Part shown: piece after piece, positions 22,764 through 31,593 of the stretch | Numbering within the stretch: position 1 is the stretch's first letter | Layout: each line of letters starts with the position of its first letter | Program-made: the position numbers and the translations under genes | Source of the DNA: Arthrobacter cheniae | Lineage (GTDB): Bacteria > Actinomycetota > Actinomycetes > Actinomycetales > Micrococcaceae | Length of the DNA stretch: 64,000 nucleotides | Direction of reading: 5' to 3' | Assembly: GCF_003602275.1 (NCBI RefSeq) | Contig: NZ_QZVT01000005.1 | Coordinates: 10,895-74,894, forward strand | The notes under the pieces: generated by a model | The model's database searches: none | Told to the model about the DNA's origin: nothing | Seen by the model: only the letters and a program-made list of their open reading frames with translations

Positions 22764-23663
22764 GTGACCTTGCTCCTGGAACCGTTCGCCACAGACTTCA
22801 TGCTGCGCGCCCTCTTGGGCGGATCGCTCTGTGCTGCGATCTGCGCCGTCGTCGGAACATGGGTCGTGATCCGGGGAATGGCGTTCCTGGGCGAGGCGAT
22901 GGCGCACGGAATGCTGCCCGGGGTGGCACTGGCGACCCTGGCTGGGGTTCCCGTGATCCTCGGAGCGGCGGCCAGCGCGATCGCCATGAGTCTCGGCGTG
23001 AGTTTCCTGGCACGCCGTGGGCGCCTCTCACACGACACGAGCATCGGCCTGTTCTTCGTCGGCATGCTCGCCGCCGGGATCATCATCATCTCCTACTCGA
23101 AGAGCTTTGCGACCGATGCGACGGCAATCCTGTTCGGGGACGTGCTGGCGATCGGGTCCGACGGTGTGTGGGGCCTTGCCGGTGCACTGCTGGTCACCGT
23201 CCTCGTCGCGCGCGCCTTCCATCGCGCCTTCGTGGCCCTCGCCTTCGACCGCCGGATCGCGCAGGTCATGGGTTTGCGCCCACAGCTCGCGCAGGTGCTC
23301 CTCGTGGGGCTGGTGACACTCGCCGTCGTCGCCTCCTACCAGGCTGTCGGCGCGCTGCTCGTCATCGGATTGCTCCTCGCCCCAGCCGTTGCTGCTGCTC
23401 CTTGGGCCTCGCGCATCCCCACCACGATGGTCCTCGCGGCACTGATCGGCGCAGCATCCGTCTTCCTCGGTCTCCTGGCCTCCTGGTACTACGGCACGGC
23501 GGCCGGCGGGTCGATCGCCCTTGCAGCCATCGGCTGCGCCTCCCTGTCGAACATCACCCGCAACCTCACCCGCCGGCGCCCGACCCGCGACAGCTCTGGT
23601 AACAGGTCCACCGGTCCGGAACCGACAATCCCTTCACAGAAAGCCCTTCGTGCACACGCCTAA
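22764..23663 (+). CDS. aztB: Zinc ABC transporter permease AztB-like
   Basis: Membrane permease of the ABC-3 family (ZnuB/MntB-like). The 299-aa protein has about seven to eight hydrophobic helices; family signatures are MAFLGEAMAHGMLPGVALA near residue 40 and QAVGALLVIGLLLAPAVAA near 195. The C-terminal 35 residues are hydrophilic. GTG start shortly after the palindromic operator. Its end overlaps the next gene by 14 bases, starting a chain of overlapping genes. Confidence 0.88.
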   Translation: MTLLLEPFATDFMLRALLGGSLCAAICAVVGTWVVIRGMAFLGEAMAHGMLPGVALATLAGVPVILGAAASAIAMSLGVSFLARRGRLSHDTSIGLFFVGMLAAGIIIISYSKSFATDATAILFGDVLAIGSDGVWGLAGALLVTVLVARAFHRAFVALAFDRRIAQVMGLRPQLAQVLLVGLVTLAVVASYQAVGALLVIGLLLAPAVAAAPWASRIPTTMVLAALIGAASVFLGLLASWYYGTAAGGSIALAAIGCASLSNITRNLTRRRPTRDSSGNRSTGPEPTIPSQKALRAHA

Positions 23664-24915
23664 CATCCTGCTTCTCGCCCTTCCCTTGCTCGCCCTCACC
23701 CTTGCCTCCTGCTCGTCGACGGACTCGTCCGGGGATGACGTGAATAATCCTTTGGTCGCTTCCGGTTCGGCACCTGCTCCTGTTGGTGATGGACACGGGA
23801 CTCTTCAAGGCTCCACGGAAGTAGCGGAGCCTCAGCTTCACCTGATGACCGTGGACACGGACGGCCACGTCGACCTGCTCGACCTGGCAGACGAGACCAC
23901 CACTGGTATCGGTGAAGTCCAGGACGTCAGTGACACCTTCACGGACGGCCGCCATCTCTTCACGTCGTCCGCCACGACCGGGGTCATGACGGTCATCGAC
24001 AGTGGCATGTGGACCTGGGACCACGAGGACCACTTCCACTACTACCGCGGCGAACCGAAGATCATCGGGACGATCGACGGCACGGGCGAAGCGATGGTGA
24101 CGCCCGGCTCCTCAGGCACGGGAATCTACTTCCCCGACAGCGGTGAGGGCGCAGTGCTCGACAACGACGCCCTGGCGCAGGGCGAACTGACCGTTCGTAC
24201 CGAATTTTCGGGACAACCACACGGAGGGATGCTCATCCCACTGTCGAACCTCACCCTCCTGACCCGACCAGGAATCGATGCGACAGCGGCGTCCGTTCAG
24301 GTATACGACGCTGACGGCGAACTGGTGGATGGTTCGTCAGCTGAATGTGTCGACGCCCAGGGCACTATCACCACACCTGTCGGCATCGTCATCGGGTGCG
24401 ACGACGGCGCCCTTCTGGTAACGCTCGATGGTGACCAGGTCACGTTCGAACGGATCCCCTACCCGGCAGACCCGCCCACGGACAAAGCAACAGAGTTCCG
24501 GGCCCGCGAAGGGCGGCCAACAGTCGCCGCGGTCGCCGGGGACCAGGGCGCCTGGTTACTGGATACCCGTCGACGTTCCTGGCAGTTCATCCCCACGGAA
24601 GCTCCGTTGCTGCAGGTTTCCGCCGTCGACGACAGGGAAGGCCACGTCATCGCCCTCGGGAACGACGGTCGCATCCTCGTGCTCTCCGCCGAGACTTCCG
24701 GAACGATCGCCGCAACCGAACCGCTTCTGGCCGGGACCCTGAAGAATCCGGCACTTCTTGCCGGGGTCGAACTGACCACCGACCAACAGCGGGCTTACCT
24801 CAATGCTCCCGCCGAACAACAGCTCCATGAGATCGACTTCGCCGACAACGCGCGCATCGCCCGGACCTTCGACACCGCCAGCGTTCCTGCACACTTCGCG
24901 GAAACCGGCCGATGA
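23650..24915 (+). CDS. AztD-like periplasmic/lipoprotein beta-propeller protein
   Basis: A 421-aa lipoprotein: signal peptide NILLLALPLLALTLASC with lipobox Cys21, an acidic linker, then repeated beta-blade segments such as GHVDLLDLAD and VMTVIDSGMW. A histidine cluster DHEDHFHYY at about residues 124-132 fits a zinc-binding site of the AztD metallochaperone family. The start is GTG 23650, in frame and directly before the signal peptide; the open frame begins earlier but overlaps aztB. It sits between permease and binding protein and overlaps both, and differs clearly from the second AztD at 25859. Confidence 0.8.
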   Translation: MHTPNILLLALPLLALTLASCSSTDSSGDDVNNPLVASGSAPAPVGDGHGTLQGSTEVAEPQLHLMTVDTDGHVDLLDLADETTTGIGEVQDVSDTFTDGRHLFTSSATTGVMTVIDSGMWTWDHEDHFHYYRGEPKIIGTIDGTGEAMVTPGSSGTGIYFPDSGEGAVLDNDALAQGELTVRTEFSGQPHGGMLIPLSNLTLLTRPGIDATAASVQVYDADGELVDGSSAECVDAQGTITTPVGIVIGCDDGALLVTLDGDQVTFERIPYPADPPTDKATEFRAREGRPTVAAVAGDQGAWLLDTRRRSWQFIPTEAPLLQVSAVDDREGHVIALGNDGRILVLSAETSGTIAATEPLLAGTLKNPALLAGVELTTDQQRAYLNAPAEQQLHEIDFADNARIARTFDTASVPAHFAETGR

Positions 24916-25862
24916 GCAGGGTCCTCTTCAAGCCCCTGGCCCTGATCCTCGCCTCAGCAACGGTCATCGGAGCGTCGGGGTGCGCTACCGCCGGCTCCGA
25001 CAAACCCGTCATCGTGGTCACCACCAACATTCTTGGAGACGTCGTCCAGAACGTCGTCGGCGACGAGGCCGAGGTACGTGTGCTCATGCAGCCGAACGCC
25101 GACCCGCACTCCTTCGAAATCTCCGCACAGGACGGAGCCATGATGCGGCAGGCAGACCTGATCGTCACGAACGGTCTTGGCCTCGAGGAAGGCTTACAGC
25201 AGCACATCGACAGCGCACAGTCCGACGACGTGCCCATCCTCGTCGCCGGAGAGGTCATCGAGCCCCTCGCCTATACAGAGGGTGACACCGAGGGTGCGCC
25301 GGACCCCCACTTCTGGACCGATCCGGCCCTCATGGTCGACGTCGTCGACACTCTCGAGCAACGGGTTCTGAGTATCGACGGCATCGCTCCCCGAGCCATC
25401 GAAACCTCGGCGGCCACCTATCAGGCAGAGCTCGCAGACCTCGACGCAGCCATGACAGAAGCCCTCACAGCGGTTCCCGTTGACCGGCGGAACCTCGTGA
25501 CCAACCACCACGTCTTCGGCTACCTCGCCGCACGATACGACTTCCGCGTCATCGGCGCCGTGATCCCGGGCGGCACAACCCTGGCCTCGCCCAGCGCCTC
25601 CGACCTGCGCGACCTCGTCGCGGCCATCGAAGAGGCGCAGGTGAACACCATCTTCGCCGAGTCCTCCCAGCCGGACCGACTCGTCCAGGTCCTCGCGGAC
25701 GGCGCGAACATCGACGTCGACGTCGTCGAACTCTTCACCGAATCACTCACTGATCCCGGTGAGGGCGCAGACACCTACCTGACCATGATGCGCACCAACA
25801 CCGAGCGCATCTCCACCGGACTCTCACCCTCGAATCCAAAAGAAACAGAAGGAAAACAATGA
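24912..25862 (+). CDS. aztC: Zinc ABC transporter substrate-binding protein AztC-like
   Basis: Cluster A-I metal-binding protein (ZnuA/TroA fold), a 316-aa lipoprotein with lipobox Cys24 (IGASGC). Metal ligands are the His in PNADPHSFEIS (His66), the His in DPHFWTDP (about 132) and the His in NHHVFGYLA (about 198), plus a late acidic residue. The His-rich loop seen in ZnuA is short, as in AztC, which depends on AztD for zinc loading. Overlaps the preceding and following genes by four bases each (ATGA). Confidence 0.9.
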   Translation: MSRVLFKPLALILASATVIGASGCATAGSDKPVIVVTTNILGDVVQNVVGDEAEVRVLMQPNADPHSFEISAQDGAMMRQADLIVTNGLGLEEGLQQHIDSAQSDDVPILVAGEVIEPLAYTEGDTEGAPDPHFWTDPALMVDVVDTLEQRVLSIDGIAPRAIETSAATYQAELADLDAAMTEALTAVPVDRRNLVTNHHVFGYLAARYDFRVIGAVIPGGTTLASPSASDLRDLVAAIEEAQVNTIFAESSQPDRLVQVLADGANIDVDVVELFTESLTDPGEGADTYLTMMRTNTERISTGLSPSNPKETEGKQ

Positions 25863-27112
25863 CAGCGAATCAGCTCACGAAACACCGGAGGCACCTCGCC
25901 CTCGCGGCGACCGTCGCCAGTTCCGCTCTGCTCATGACGGCATGTGGGTCCTCCCCGGAACCGGCGTCCGAAGCATCAGCCACACCAGACCCCACCCCCT
26001 CGGCGACCTCCGCGTCACCCACCTCCCGCGTCGCACTGTCCTACGACGGCGGCATCGCCGTCGTCGTAGGCACCACATTGGAACTCGAGGGCGATCTCCC
26101 CATCGACGGGTTCACACGGCTCAACCCCGCAGGCGACGGGCGCCACGCCCTTGTCACCGTCCCCGAGGGCTTCCGGGTCCTGGATCTCGGGACCTGGACC
26201 GATTCCTCCGGATCCCAGCAGGCAGAACCGAAGCTCACCGACCTGATGTTCGAAGCCGAAACCGCCGGACACGTGGTCCAGCACGGTGACAAGACCGTCC
26301 TCTACGCCGACGGCACCAGCGATACCACCATCTTCACCACTGACGACCTGCTCGATGCTGGAGACAGCCTCCCCGCGACCGACGTCATCACAGGCGATGA
26401 GGCGCACCACGGCGTCTCCATCGTCCTCGAGGACGGCACCTTCCTCACCACGGTCGGCAACTCCGAGAGCCGATCGGGGATCAAGGTCCTCGACGCCGAC
26501 GGGAACGAGACCGCCAGCAGCGACGAGTGCCCCTCCATCCACGGTGAAGGCACCGCGATGAACGAGGTGGTCGCCTTCGGCTGCAGCGACGGCGCCCTCG
26601 TCTACGACAAGGGCGAGATCACCAAGATCATCTCGCCGGACGAGTACGGACGCATCGGCAACGCCTATGTCAGCGAGAACAGTCCTATCATCGCCGGTGA
26701 CTACAACTCCAACCCCGACGCCGAGGACTACCTGCTGAGCGAACTCGCCCTGATCGACACCGGGACGAAGACCATGCAAGTCATCGACCTGCCCGAGGGT
26801 GTCGAGTACACGTTCCGCGATGTCGCCCGCGGACCCGATGAGGAGATCCTCATCATCGCCACCGACGGCGCCCTGCACACCCTCGATCCCGAGACCGGGG
26901 AGGTCACGAATTCCATCCCTGTGATCGAGGCCTGGGAAGGGCCCATCGAGTGGCAGGACCCGCACCCGGCCATCGAGGTGATCGGTGAAACCGCTTACAT
27001 CACCGACCCCGCCGCGAAGAAGCTCTACGCCGTGGACATCACCACCGGGGACATCACCTCATCCGGAGAACTCCCCGGCGTCCCGAACGAGATCGCAGCA
27101 GTCGAAGGCTGA
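25859..27112 (+). CDS. aztD: Zinc metallochaperone AztD-like lipoprotein
   Basis: A 417-aa exported lipoprotein (lipobox LLMTAC, Cys29) with a Pro/Ser/Thr linker, then a beta-propeller-like domain. Its opening block RVALSYDGGIAVVVGTTLELEGDL and the GHVVQHGDKTVLYADGT block match the AztD pattern, and HPAIEVIGETAYITDP closes the propeller. AztD hands zinc to AztC in the periplasm of Paracoccus; here it would act outside the membrane. Last gene of the operon, starting at ATGA on the aztC stop, with a terminator hairpin after it. Confidence 0.82.
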   Translation: MTANQLTKHRRHLALAATVASSALLMTACGSSPEPASEASATPDPTPSATSASPTSRVALSYDGGIAVVVGTTLELEGDLPIDGFTRLNPAGDGRHALVTVPEGFRVLDLGTWTDSSGSQQAEPKLTDLMFEAETAGHVVQHGDKTVLYADGTSDTTIFTTDDLLDAGDSLPATDVITGDEAHHGVSIVLEDGTFLTTVGNSESRSGIKVLDADGNETASSDECPSIHGEGTAMNEVVAFGCSDGALVYDKGEITKIISPDEYGRIGNAYVSENSPIIAGDYNSNPDAEDYLLSELALIDTGTKTMQVIDLPEGVEYTFRDVARGPDEEILIIATDGALHTLDPETGEVTNSIPVIEAWEGPIEWQDPHPAIEVIGETAYITDPAAKKLYAVDITTGDITSSGELPGVPNEIAAVEG

Positions 27113-27137
27113 TCCTATTCGTTCTCGTTCTCGTTCT

Positions 27138-27174
27138 CGGTGGAGCTGGAACCTCGACGGCGCCAGCTCCACCG
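27138..27174 (+). terminator. Hairpin terminator of the azt operon
   Basis: A 12-bp perfect stem (27138-27149 with 27163-27174) with a 13-base loop lies 25 bases after the aztD stop. It is preceded by three copies of ttctcg. Confidence 0.7.
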
Positions 27175-27285
27175 TCGATGACCTCGTATGCAGCGTCCGG
27201 CACCAGCACGCCCTGACAATCAGTGGGACAACGACGATCTGGTCAGGACCACCGTCCGGCTCACGGACACCGCCCCGCTGAGAAG

Positions 27286-27465
27286 TCAGGACCCGAAGTC
27301 GAAGGAGCCCATGACTGCGTCAGCACCTGCTTCCTCCAGGTGAGCACCGAGGATCCCAGTCAGGATGCCGGCGAGGATGATCATGACGGCTCGCCACGGG
27401 CGACGACCAGATGATTGCAAGGCTGGTTCCATCTGCCCTTCGACCGTGACTCCCCTTCTGCCCAT
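27286..27465 (-). CDS. 59-aa small membrane protein
   Basis: A short frame with an ATG at 27465 and a good ribosome-binding site AAAGGA five bases upstream. It encodes 59 residues: a basic N-terminus (RRPWRA near 21-26), one membrane helix (VMIILAGILTGILGAHL, 27-43) and a short acidic tail. The positive-inside rule puts the N-terminus in the cytosol. It lies convergent to the azt operon. No family is recognised. The codon pattern and ribosome-binding site support coding; there is no other evidence. Confidence 0.55.
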   Translation of the reverse strand: MGRRGVTVEGQMEPALQSSGRRPWRAVMIILAGILTGILGAHLEEAGADAVMGSFDFGS

Positions 27466-27584
27466 GACGGTCCTTTGTCATCGTGAAGATCTGAGATCTC
27501 GGGGAGATTCCCGTCTTGCAACTCATGGGATTCAGGACAACGAAAACGAGACACCACAATCGCTTACGGACAGCCCTACACAGT

Positions 27585-28517
27585 TCATGGTGCTAGAACG
27601 GGGCGGCGATGACGGTATTCGGTGGGAGTTGTGCTGGCTTGGCGCTTGAACGCTGTGCTGAATGCGTAGGCGTTGTTGTATCCGACGCTGTGGGCAACTC
27701 CTGCAACCGTGTTGGACGGAGTGTGGAGTAAGTCGCCAGCGAGAGTGAGTCGCCATCGGGTGAGGTAGGTCATCGGTGGCTCTCCGACGCTCGTTCGGAA
27801 GCGGGCCGCGAGTGTGGCGCGGGAGGCGTTCACCTTGCGGGCGAGAGTGTCCACGGTCCAGGGGGCAGCGGGGTCAGTGTGCAGGCATTCAAGGGCGCGG
27901 ACAACCAGCGGATCGTTGCAGGTGAGCCAGGTGGCCGTCACCGGGCGGTCGGGGTCACTGATCCAGCTGCGGATGGTGTTGACGACGAGGACGTCGAGGA
28001 GGCGGTCGACGACGATCTGGGCTGCTGGATCTTCGTTGGCCAGTTCACACTGAAGGAGTTGGATGAGGGCGTTGTCGGCACGTGCGCCCGGGACCACGGC
28101 GAGGCGGGGCAGGGCGCGTGTGACGAGGCCGCCGGCGTTGTCAGGGCGTTGATACGTGCCGACAAGGAGCGCGGTTTCCCCGTCGATCGCGTTGCCCCAT
28201 CGACGGATGCCGTGCCGGAATTCATCGCGGAGGTCGCGACCATCGAGGGTGGTGCACTGCTGTCCGGGCCCGATCTCGATCGAGGGTGTACTGGTGGCGG
28301 CGTCGGTTACTTCGTAGGGCTCAGGGCCGCGTATCAGGGCAACATCACTTGCGTTGAGCAGCGTGCCATTCACCCGGGCCTGCCCGCGGGTGACGACGAG
28401 CACGGTGAGAGCCGCCTGATCGTTCACCGTGATGCCCCATGGGGCACTCATACTCATGGCGAGAGCGAACGCGTTGGCTGCTCGAGGGCCGTCAAGGAAA
28501 TGCGTCAGCGGATCCAC
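27585..28517 (-). CDS. AraC-family transcriptional regulator with cupin domain
   Basis: A 310-aa regulator with an N-terminal cupin-like sensor domain (AraC cupin-6 type) and a C-terminal double helix-turn-helix around residues 205-305. Visible parts are WTVDTLARKVNASRATLAARF for the first and VAGVAHSVGYNNAYAFSTAFKR for the second. It starts at GTG 28517 and is transcribed away from the NmrA/DUF1772 pair. Regulators of this subtype often sit next to such reductase genes and control them; the 81-base divergent gap would hold the operator. Confidence 0.9.
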   Translation of the reverse strand: MDPLTHFLDGPRAANAFALAMSMSAPWGITVNDQAALTVLVVTRGQARVNGTLLNASDVALIRGPEPYEVTDAATSTPSIEIGPGQQCTTLDGRDLRDEFRHGIRRWGNAIDGETALLVGTYQRPDNAGGLVTRALPRLAVVPGARADNALIQLLQCELANEDPAAQIVVDRLLDVLVVNTIRSWISDPDRPVTATWLTCNDPLVVRALECLHTDPAAPWTVDTLARKVNASRATLAARFRTSVGEPPMTYLTRWRLTLAGDLLHTPSNTVAGVAHSVGYNNAYAFSTAFKRQASTTPTEYRHRRPVLAP

Positions 28518-28598
28518 CCGAGCAACGCTAGACGATCACGAAGGCGGGAGCGAGTCTGGCCCATTCACAATCTGATTGTCTGCCGGTGTACTGGCTGT

Positions 28599-29404
28599 AT
28601 GACTACTCTCATCCTCGGCGGCGCTGGACGATCCGGCTCACGTATCACTGACCGACTCGTCGCTGCCGGACTACCGGTACGATCCGCCTCGCGGCGCACC
28701 GGCTTTGACTGGGACGACCGCTCGACCTGGGAGGCTACTTTCCGCGATGCCTCCGCGGCCTACGTCTGCTTCACCCCTGACCTCGCCCTCCCTGGAGTGC
28801 CAGAAAAGATGGAGGCACTTGGTCAGCTAGCTGCAAAGGAAGGTCTGGAGCGGCTGGTTCTGCTCTCGGGCCGGGGAGAGGAAGGCGCTCGGGCAAGCGA
28901 GGAGGCGCTGCGCAAGGGCAGCGTGCCGACCACGGTGCTGCGCTGTTCCTGGTTCCAGCAGAATTTCTCCGAACATTTCCTCACCGGCCCGGTGCGTCGG
29001 GGTCGGTTGCGGCTACCCGCCCCTGACGTTCCAGAAGCTTTCGTGGACTTGGAGGACGTAGCTGACGCGGCAGTCGTAGCCCTGACCCGGACACCCGTAG
29101 ACGATGCGACGTATGAGCTATCGGGCCGGAACTGCTGACCTTCGCCCAAGCAGCTGCAGTGCTTGGTAACGCTTGCGGTAGGCCGGTCACCTTCGAGGCA
29201 GTCGACGTGTCGACTTTCGTCGACGATCTGGCAGTCGACGGAGTGCCGGCCGCGGAGGCCGAACCGTTGGCTTACTTGTTCACCTACATCCTGGATGGAC
29301 GGAACGCATCACGGGCAGACGGCGTCGAACAACTGCTCGGCCGCCCTCCAGCATCCTTGGCATCCTACGCGCGGCGGACCGCCGACTCAGGAATCTGGTC
29401 ATGA
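28599..29404 (+). pseudogene. NmrA-like NAD(P)-binding protein, frameshifted
   Basis: The first 177 codons encode an NmrA/ergot-alkaloid-type Rossmann protein: TLILGGAGRSGSRITDRL at the start, then WFQQNFSEHFL and FVDLEDVADAAV. After YELSG (about 29125) one base is missing and the frame ends at TGA 29138. The expected continuation PELLTFAQAAAVLGNACG is intact in the next frame and runs to a stop at 29404. A single-base deletion, or a sequencing error, explains it. The last four bases overlap the DUF1772 gene. Confidence 0.85.
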
Positions 29405-29847
29405 TCCAAGTCGCCGCAGTAGTAGGAGCCGGGCTGGTCGGCGGCATCTATGCAGCCTTCTCGACAATGGTCATACCCGCACTCGCGCGGCTCGACAATC
29501 ACGACGCAACTGCCGCAATGCTCCTCATCAACCGGAAAGCCGAACATGGCCCCTTTATTCTGCTTTTCGGATCCGCCACCGCAGCAGCCATCGGCCTAGC
29601 CATCAGCGCAATACCGCGCGGAGGAGTCACGGACATGGTCATCGCCGGCACATCCCTCGCAAGCACCATCGTGACGATCACCATCAGCGTCCCTCTCAAT
29701 CGGCAACTCGCTCGAGAAGGTGCAAGCTTCTGGGCCGAGTATCGCCGCCGCTGGATAACCGCAAACACACTACGAGCCGCACTCGCCACCACCGCGGTCG
29801 TTATCGCAGGCACCCACTGGATCCTCACCACCGAAAGCAACGCATAG
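29401..29847 (+). CDS. DUF1772 (anthrone oxygenase-like) membrane protein
   Basis: A 148-aa integral membrane protein with four predicted helices (about residues 2-24, 50-70, 80-98, 122-140). The family pattern includes GGIYAAFSTMVIPALARL and SVPLNRQLA, ending with the W..YRRRWITANTLRA block near residue 110. DUF1772 includes anthrone oxygenases, but many members are of unknown role. Its ATG overlaps the stop of the NmrA frame (ATGA), so the two formed one operon. Confidence 0.87.
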   Translation: MIQVAAVVGAGLVGGIYAAFSTMVIPALARLDNHDATAAMLLINRKAEHGPFILLFGSATAAAIGLAISAIPRGGVTDMVIAGTSLASTIVTITISVPLNRQLAREGASFWAEYRRRWITANTLRAALATTAVVIAGTHWILTTESNA

Positions 29848-30070
29848 GCGCATCGTGGTCGAAGCTCGATCCCGAATGCCCTGGACGAATGCCGCACGCG
29901 TTGGGAAATCGTTGTTGTGCTGGGCTGCGGGCAGGTCACCGCAGGGGCGTACTGAGTCGGTTCTGGCAAAACGTCCACTCCCGCACGTCGAAGCTGGCCG
30001 TCAGAGGCTCGTCGGGCGGGACGTCAGGCGCAGGGATGACACGATCCCAGTACCTGACGTCCCGTCGCCT

Positions 30071-30799
30071 TCACACTTCTGCCATGGTTTTTTTGGGGGC
30101 CGTATCCTTCCTGAGAGCCAGGACACCGATACCCACGAAGACGATGGCGGTAGCGGCGGCGAAGGCGTCGCCGTGGGGCTCCCGCGTATGGATAGCGGTG
30201 AAGTCCGCAAGTGCATGCACGAGGATCAGGGGCAGGATCCAGTGGAAGCGGTACTGGAAGGCGGCCATGGCGAAGCCCACGACCCCCGACAGGAGAACAT
30301 TGGTGAGGATGTCAAACGTGCCACGATCCGTCGTGGCGAACAGGGACAGGTGCTGCAAGCCAAAGAGCGCCCCAGTCAGGATCACGGCGGGCGCTGCCCT
30401 ATAGCTCCGGCTGAGCCGTTCGAGGACCACGCCCCGGCTGATGAGTTCCTCATTGAATCCCACCAGGAGAAGTGTCACCACCCAGAGCGATGCTCCGGGT
30501 GAAGTGATGTCGAGGCCGGCCGGAAGAATCCACACCAGAGCTTCCAGCAGGAGCAACACAACGAGGAGCGCCGCGGCCCGTCCGGCCCACAGGCGGGTAA
30601 TGCCGATTCGTGACCACAGTCCGAAATAGGTCACCAACCCGGCCGCGAAGAGGCAGCAGAGCACGTTGACGAACAGCCCGGCGTACCACCCCTGAATACC
30701 GATCAAAGGAGCGAGAGCCAATCCGCCGAGTATGACGCCGAAGCGACCCACATGGACAGCCGCACCAAAAGCCAGGTCGCTCCCCCGTGTGGTCATCAT
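30071..30799 (-). CDS. CPBP-family intramembrane metalloprotease
   Basis: Membrane protease of the CAAX/bacteriocin-processing (CPBP, ABI) family with about seven helices. The conserved motifs are present: EELISRG (motif 1, EExxxR) near residue 118, FGLQH (motif 2) near 148 and HALADF (motif 3) near 198. The start is uncertain; ATG 30799 gives 242 aa and the open frame extends 14 codons further. The protein substrate is unknown. Monocistronic in the accessory region. Confidence 0.85.
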   Translation of the reverse strand: MMTTRGSDLAFGAAVHVGRFGVILGGLALAPLIGIQGWYAGLFVNVLCCLFAAGLVTYFGLWSRIGITRLWAGRAAALLVVLLLLEALVWILPAGLDITSPGASLWVVTLLLVGFNEELISRGVVLERLSRSYRAAPAVILTGALFGLQHLSLFATTDRGTFDILTNVLLSGVVGFAMAAFQYRFHWILPLILVHALADFTAIHTREPHGDAFAAATAIVFVGIGVLALRKDTAPKKTMAEV

Positions 30800-30978
30800 G
30801 GACCGAACATACAGCGACAGTAGTGGGGCGCCTAGGAGCACCTACCTGACACCACGGCGCCCATCGAAACGAGCCTGGTCGTGCACCCACCACTGAAACC
30901 GTCCGGTGAAGGATCCTCGACGTGCTCCATCGATTGCCGCGAGGCGCGCCCGCTGGTCCATCAACGCGAAGGAGAGGA

Positions 30979-31440
30979 ATGGCGGTACTTGCCTATGCTT
31001 CGGTCATGGACCCTAGAACGAGCAGAGTCGAAGAGTTGCGATGGGCTGCGGTCCTCCTCCTCGTTCAAGGGGCTCTCATGGAAGGAACTGCAGCACTCGG
31101 TCTGATCGTCCTTTTGTTCATTGGAACCGAGCAAGCATCGATTGCTGAACACGCAACCGTCTTCGCTCTCCCCTACCTCCAGGAGAATCTCTATCTGATG
31201 ATTGGCATGAGTGGGATCTTCGGTGTTCTTCGAATTATTGGAGCGGTTGCTTTGTGGCGGAACCGCCTCTGGGGAGCCGGTCTTTCGATCGCGATGTGTC
31301 TGGTGACCCTTTCATTGATGATCTTCCTTCTGCCGGCTGGACTGGCCGACGGCCTGCTGTCCGGCACGGCTCTAGTCCTCATACTGCACAGCTGGCTCGG
31401 GCGAGATCAAGAATGTGCCGTTCGAGCGATCATCAGCTGA
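30979..31440 (+). CDS. Four-helix membrane protein, unknown function
   Basis: A 153-aa integral membrane protein with about four hydrophobic helices, the first following the sequence RVEELRWAAVLLLVQGALME. The start is ATG 30979, preceded by AAGGAGAGGA; an open frame upstream to 30922 lacks a ribosome-binding site. I do not recognise the family. Monocistronic, next to the CPBP protease but divergent from it. Confidence 0.7.
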   Translation: MAVLAYASVMDPRTSRVEELRWAAVLLLVQGALMEGTAALGLIVLLFIGTEQASIAEHATVFALPYLQENLYLMIGMSGIFGVLRIIGAVALWRNRLWGAGLSIAMCLVTLSLMIFLLPAGLADGLLSGTALVLILHSWLGRDQECAVRAIIS

Positions 31441-31593
31441 GCTACCTCGTAACGCTATCCATATGTGTTGAAGTGGAGAACGGCGAGTGGAATATGAACG
31501 GCCACCGGACGGATCCCCCTGTTTCGCTCCGCTGGTCGCCGTTCCACACGGGTTCGTTGTTCGCGGGCCAAGATTTTGCCCGGGCACTTCTCG

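Noticed and set aside
27879-28598. N-terminal extension of the NmrA frame to 27879
   Set aside because: It is antisense to the AraC regulator; the Rossmann motif begins right after ATG 28599.
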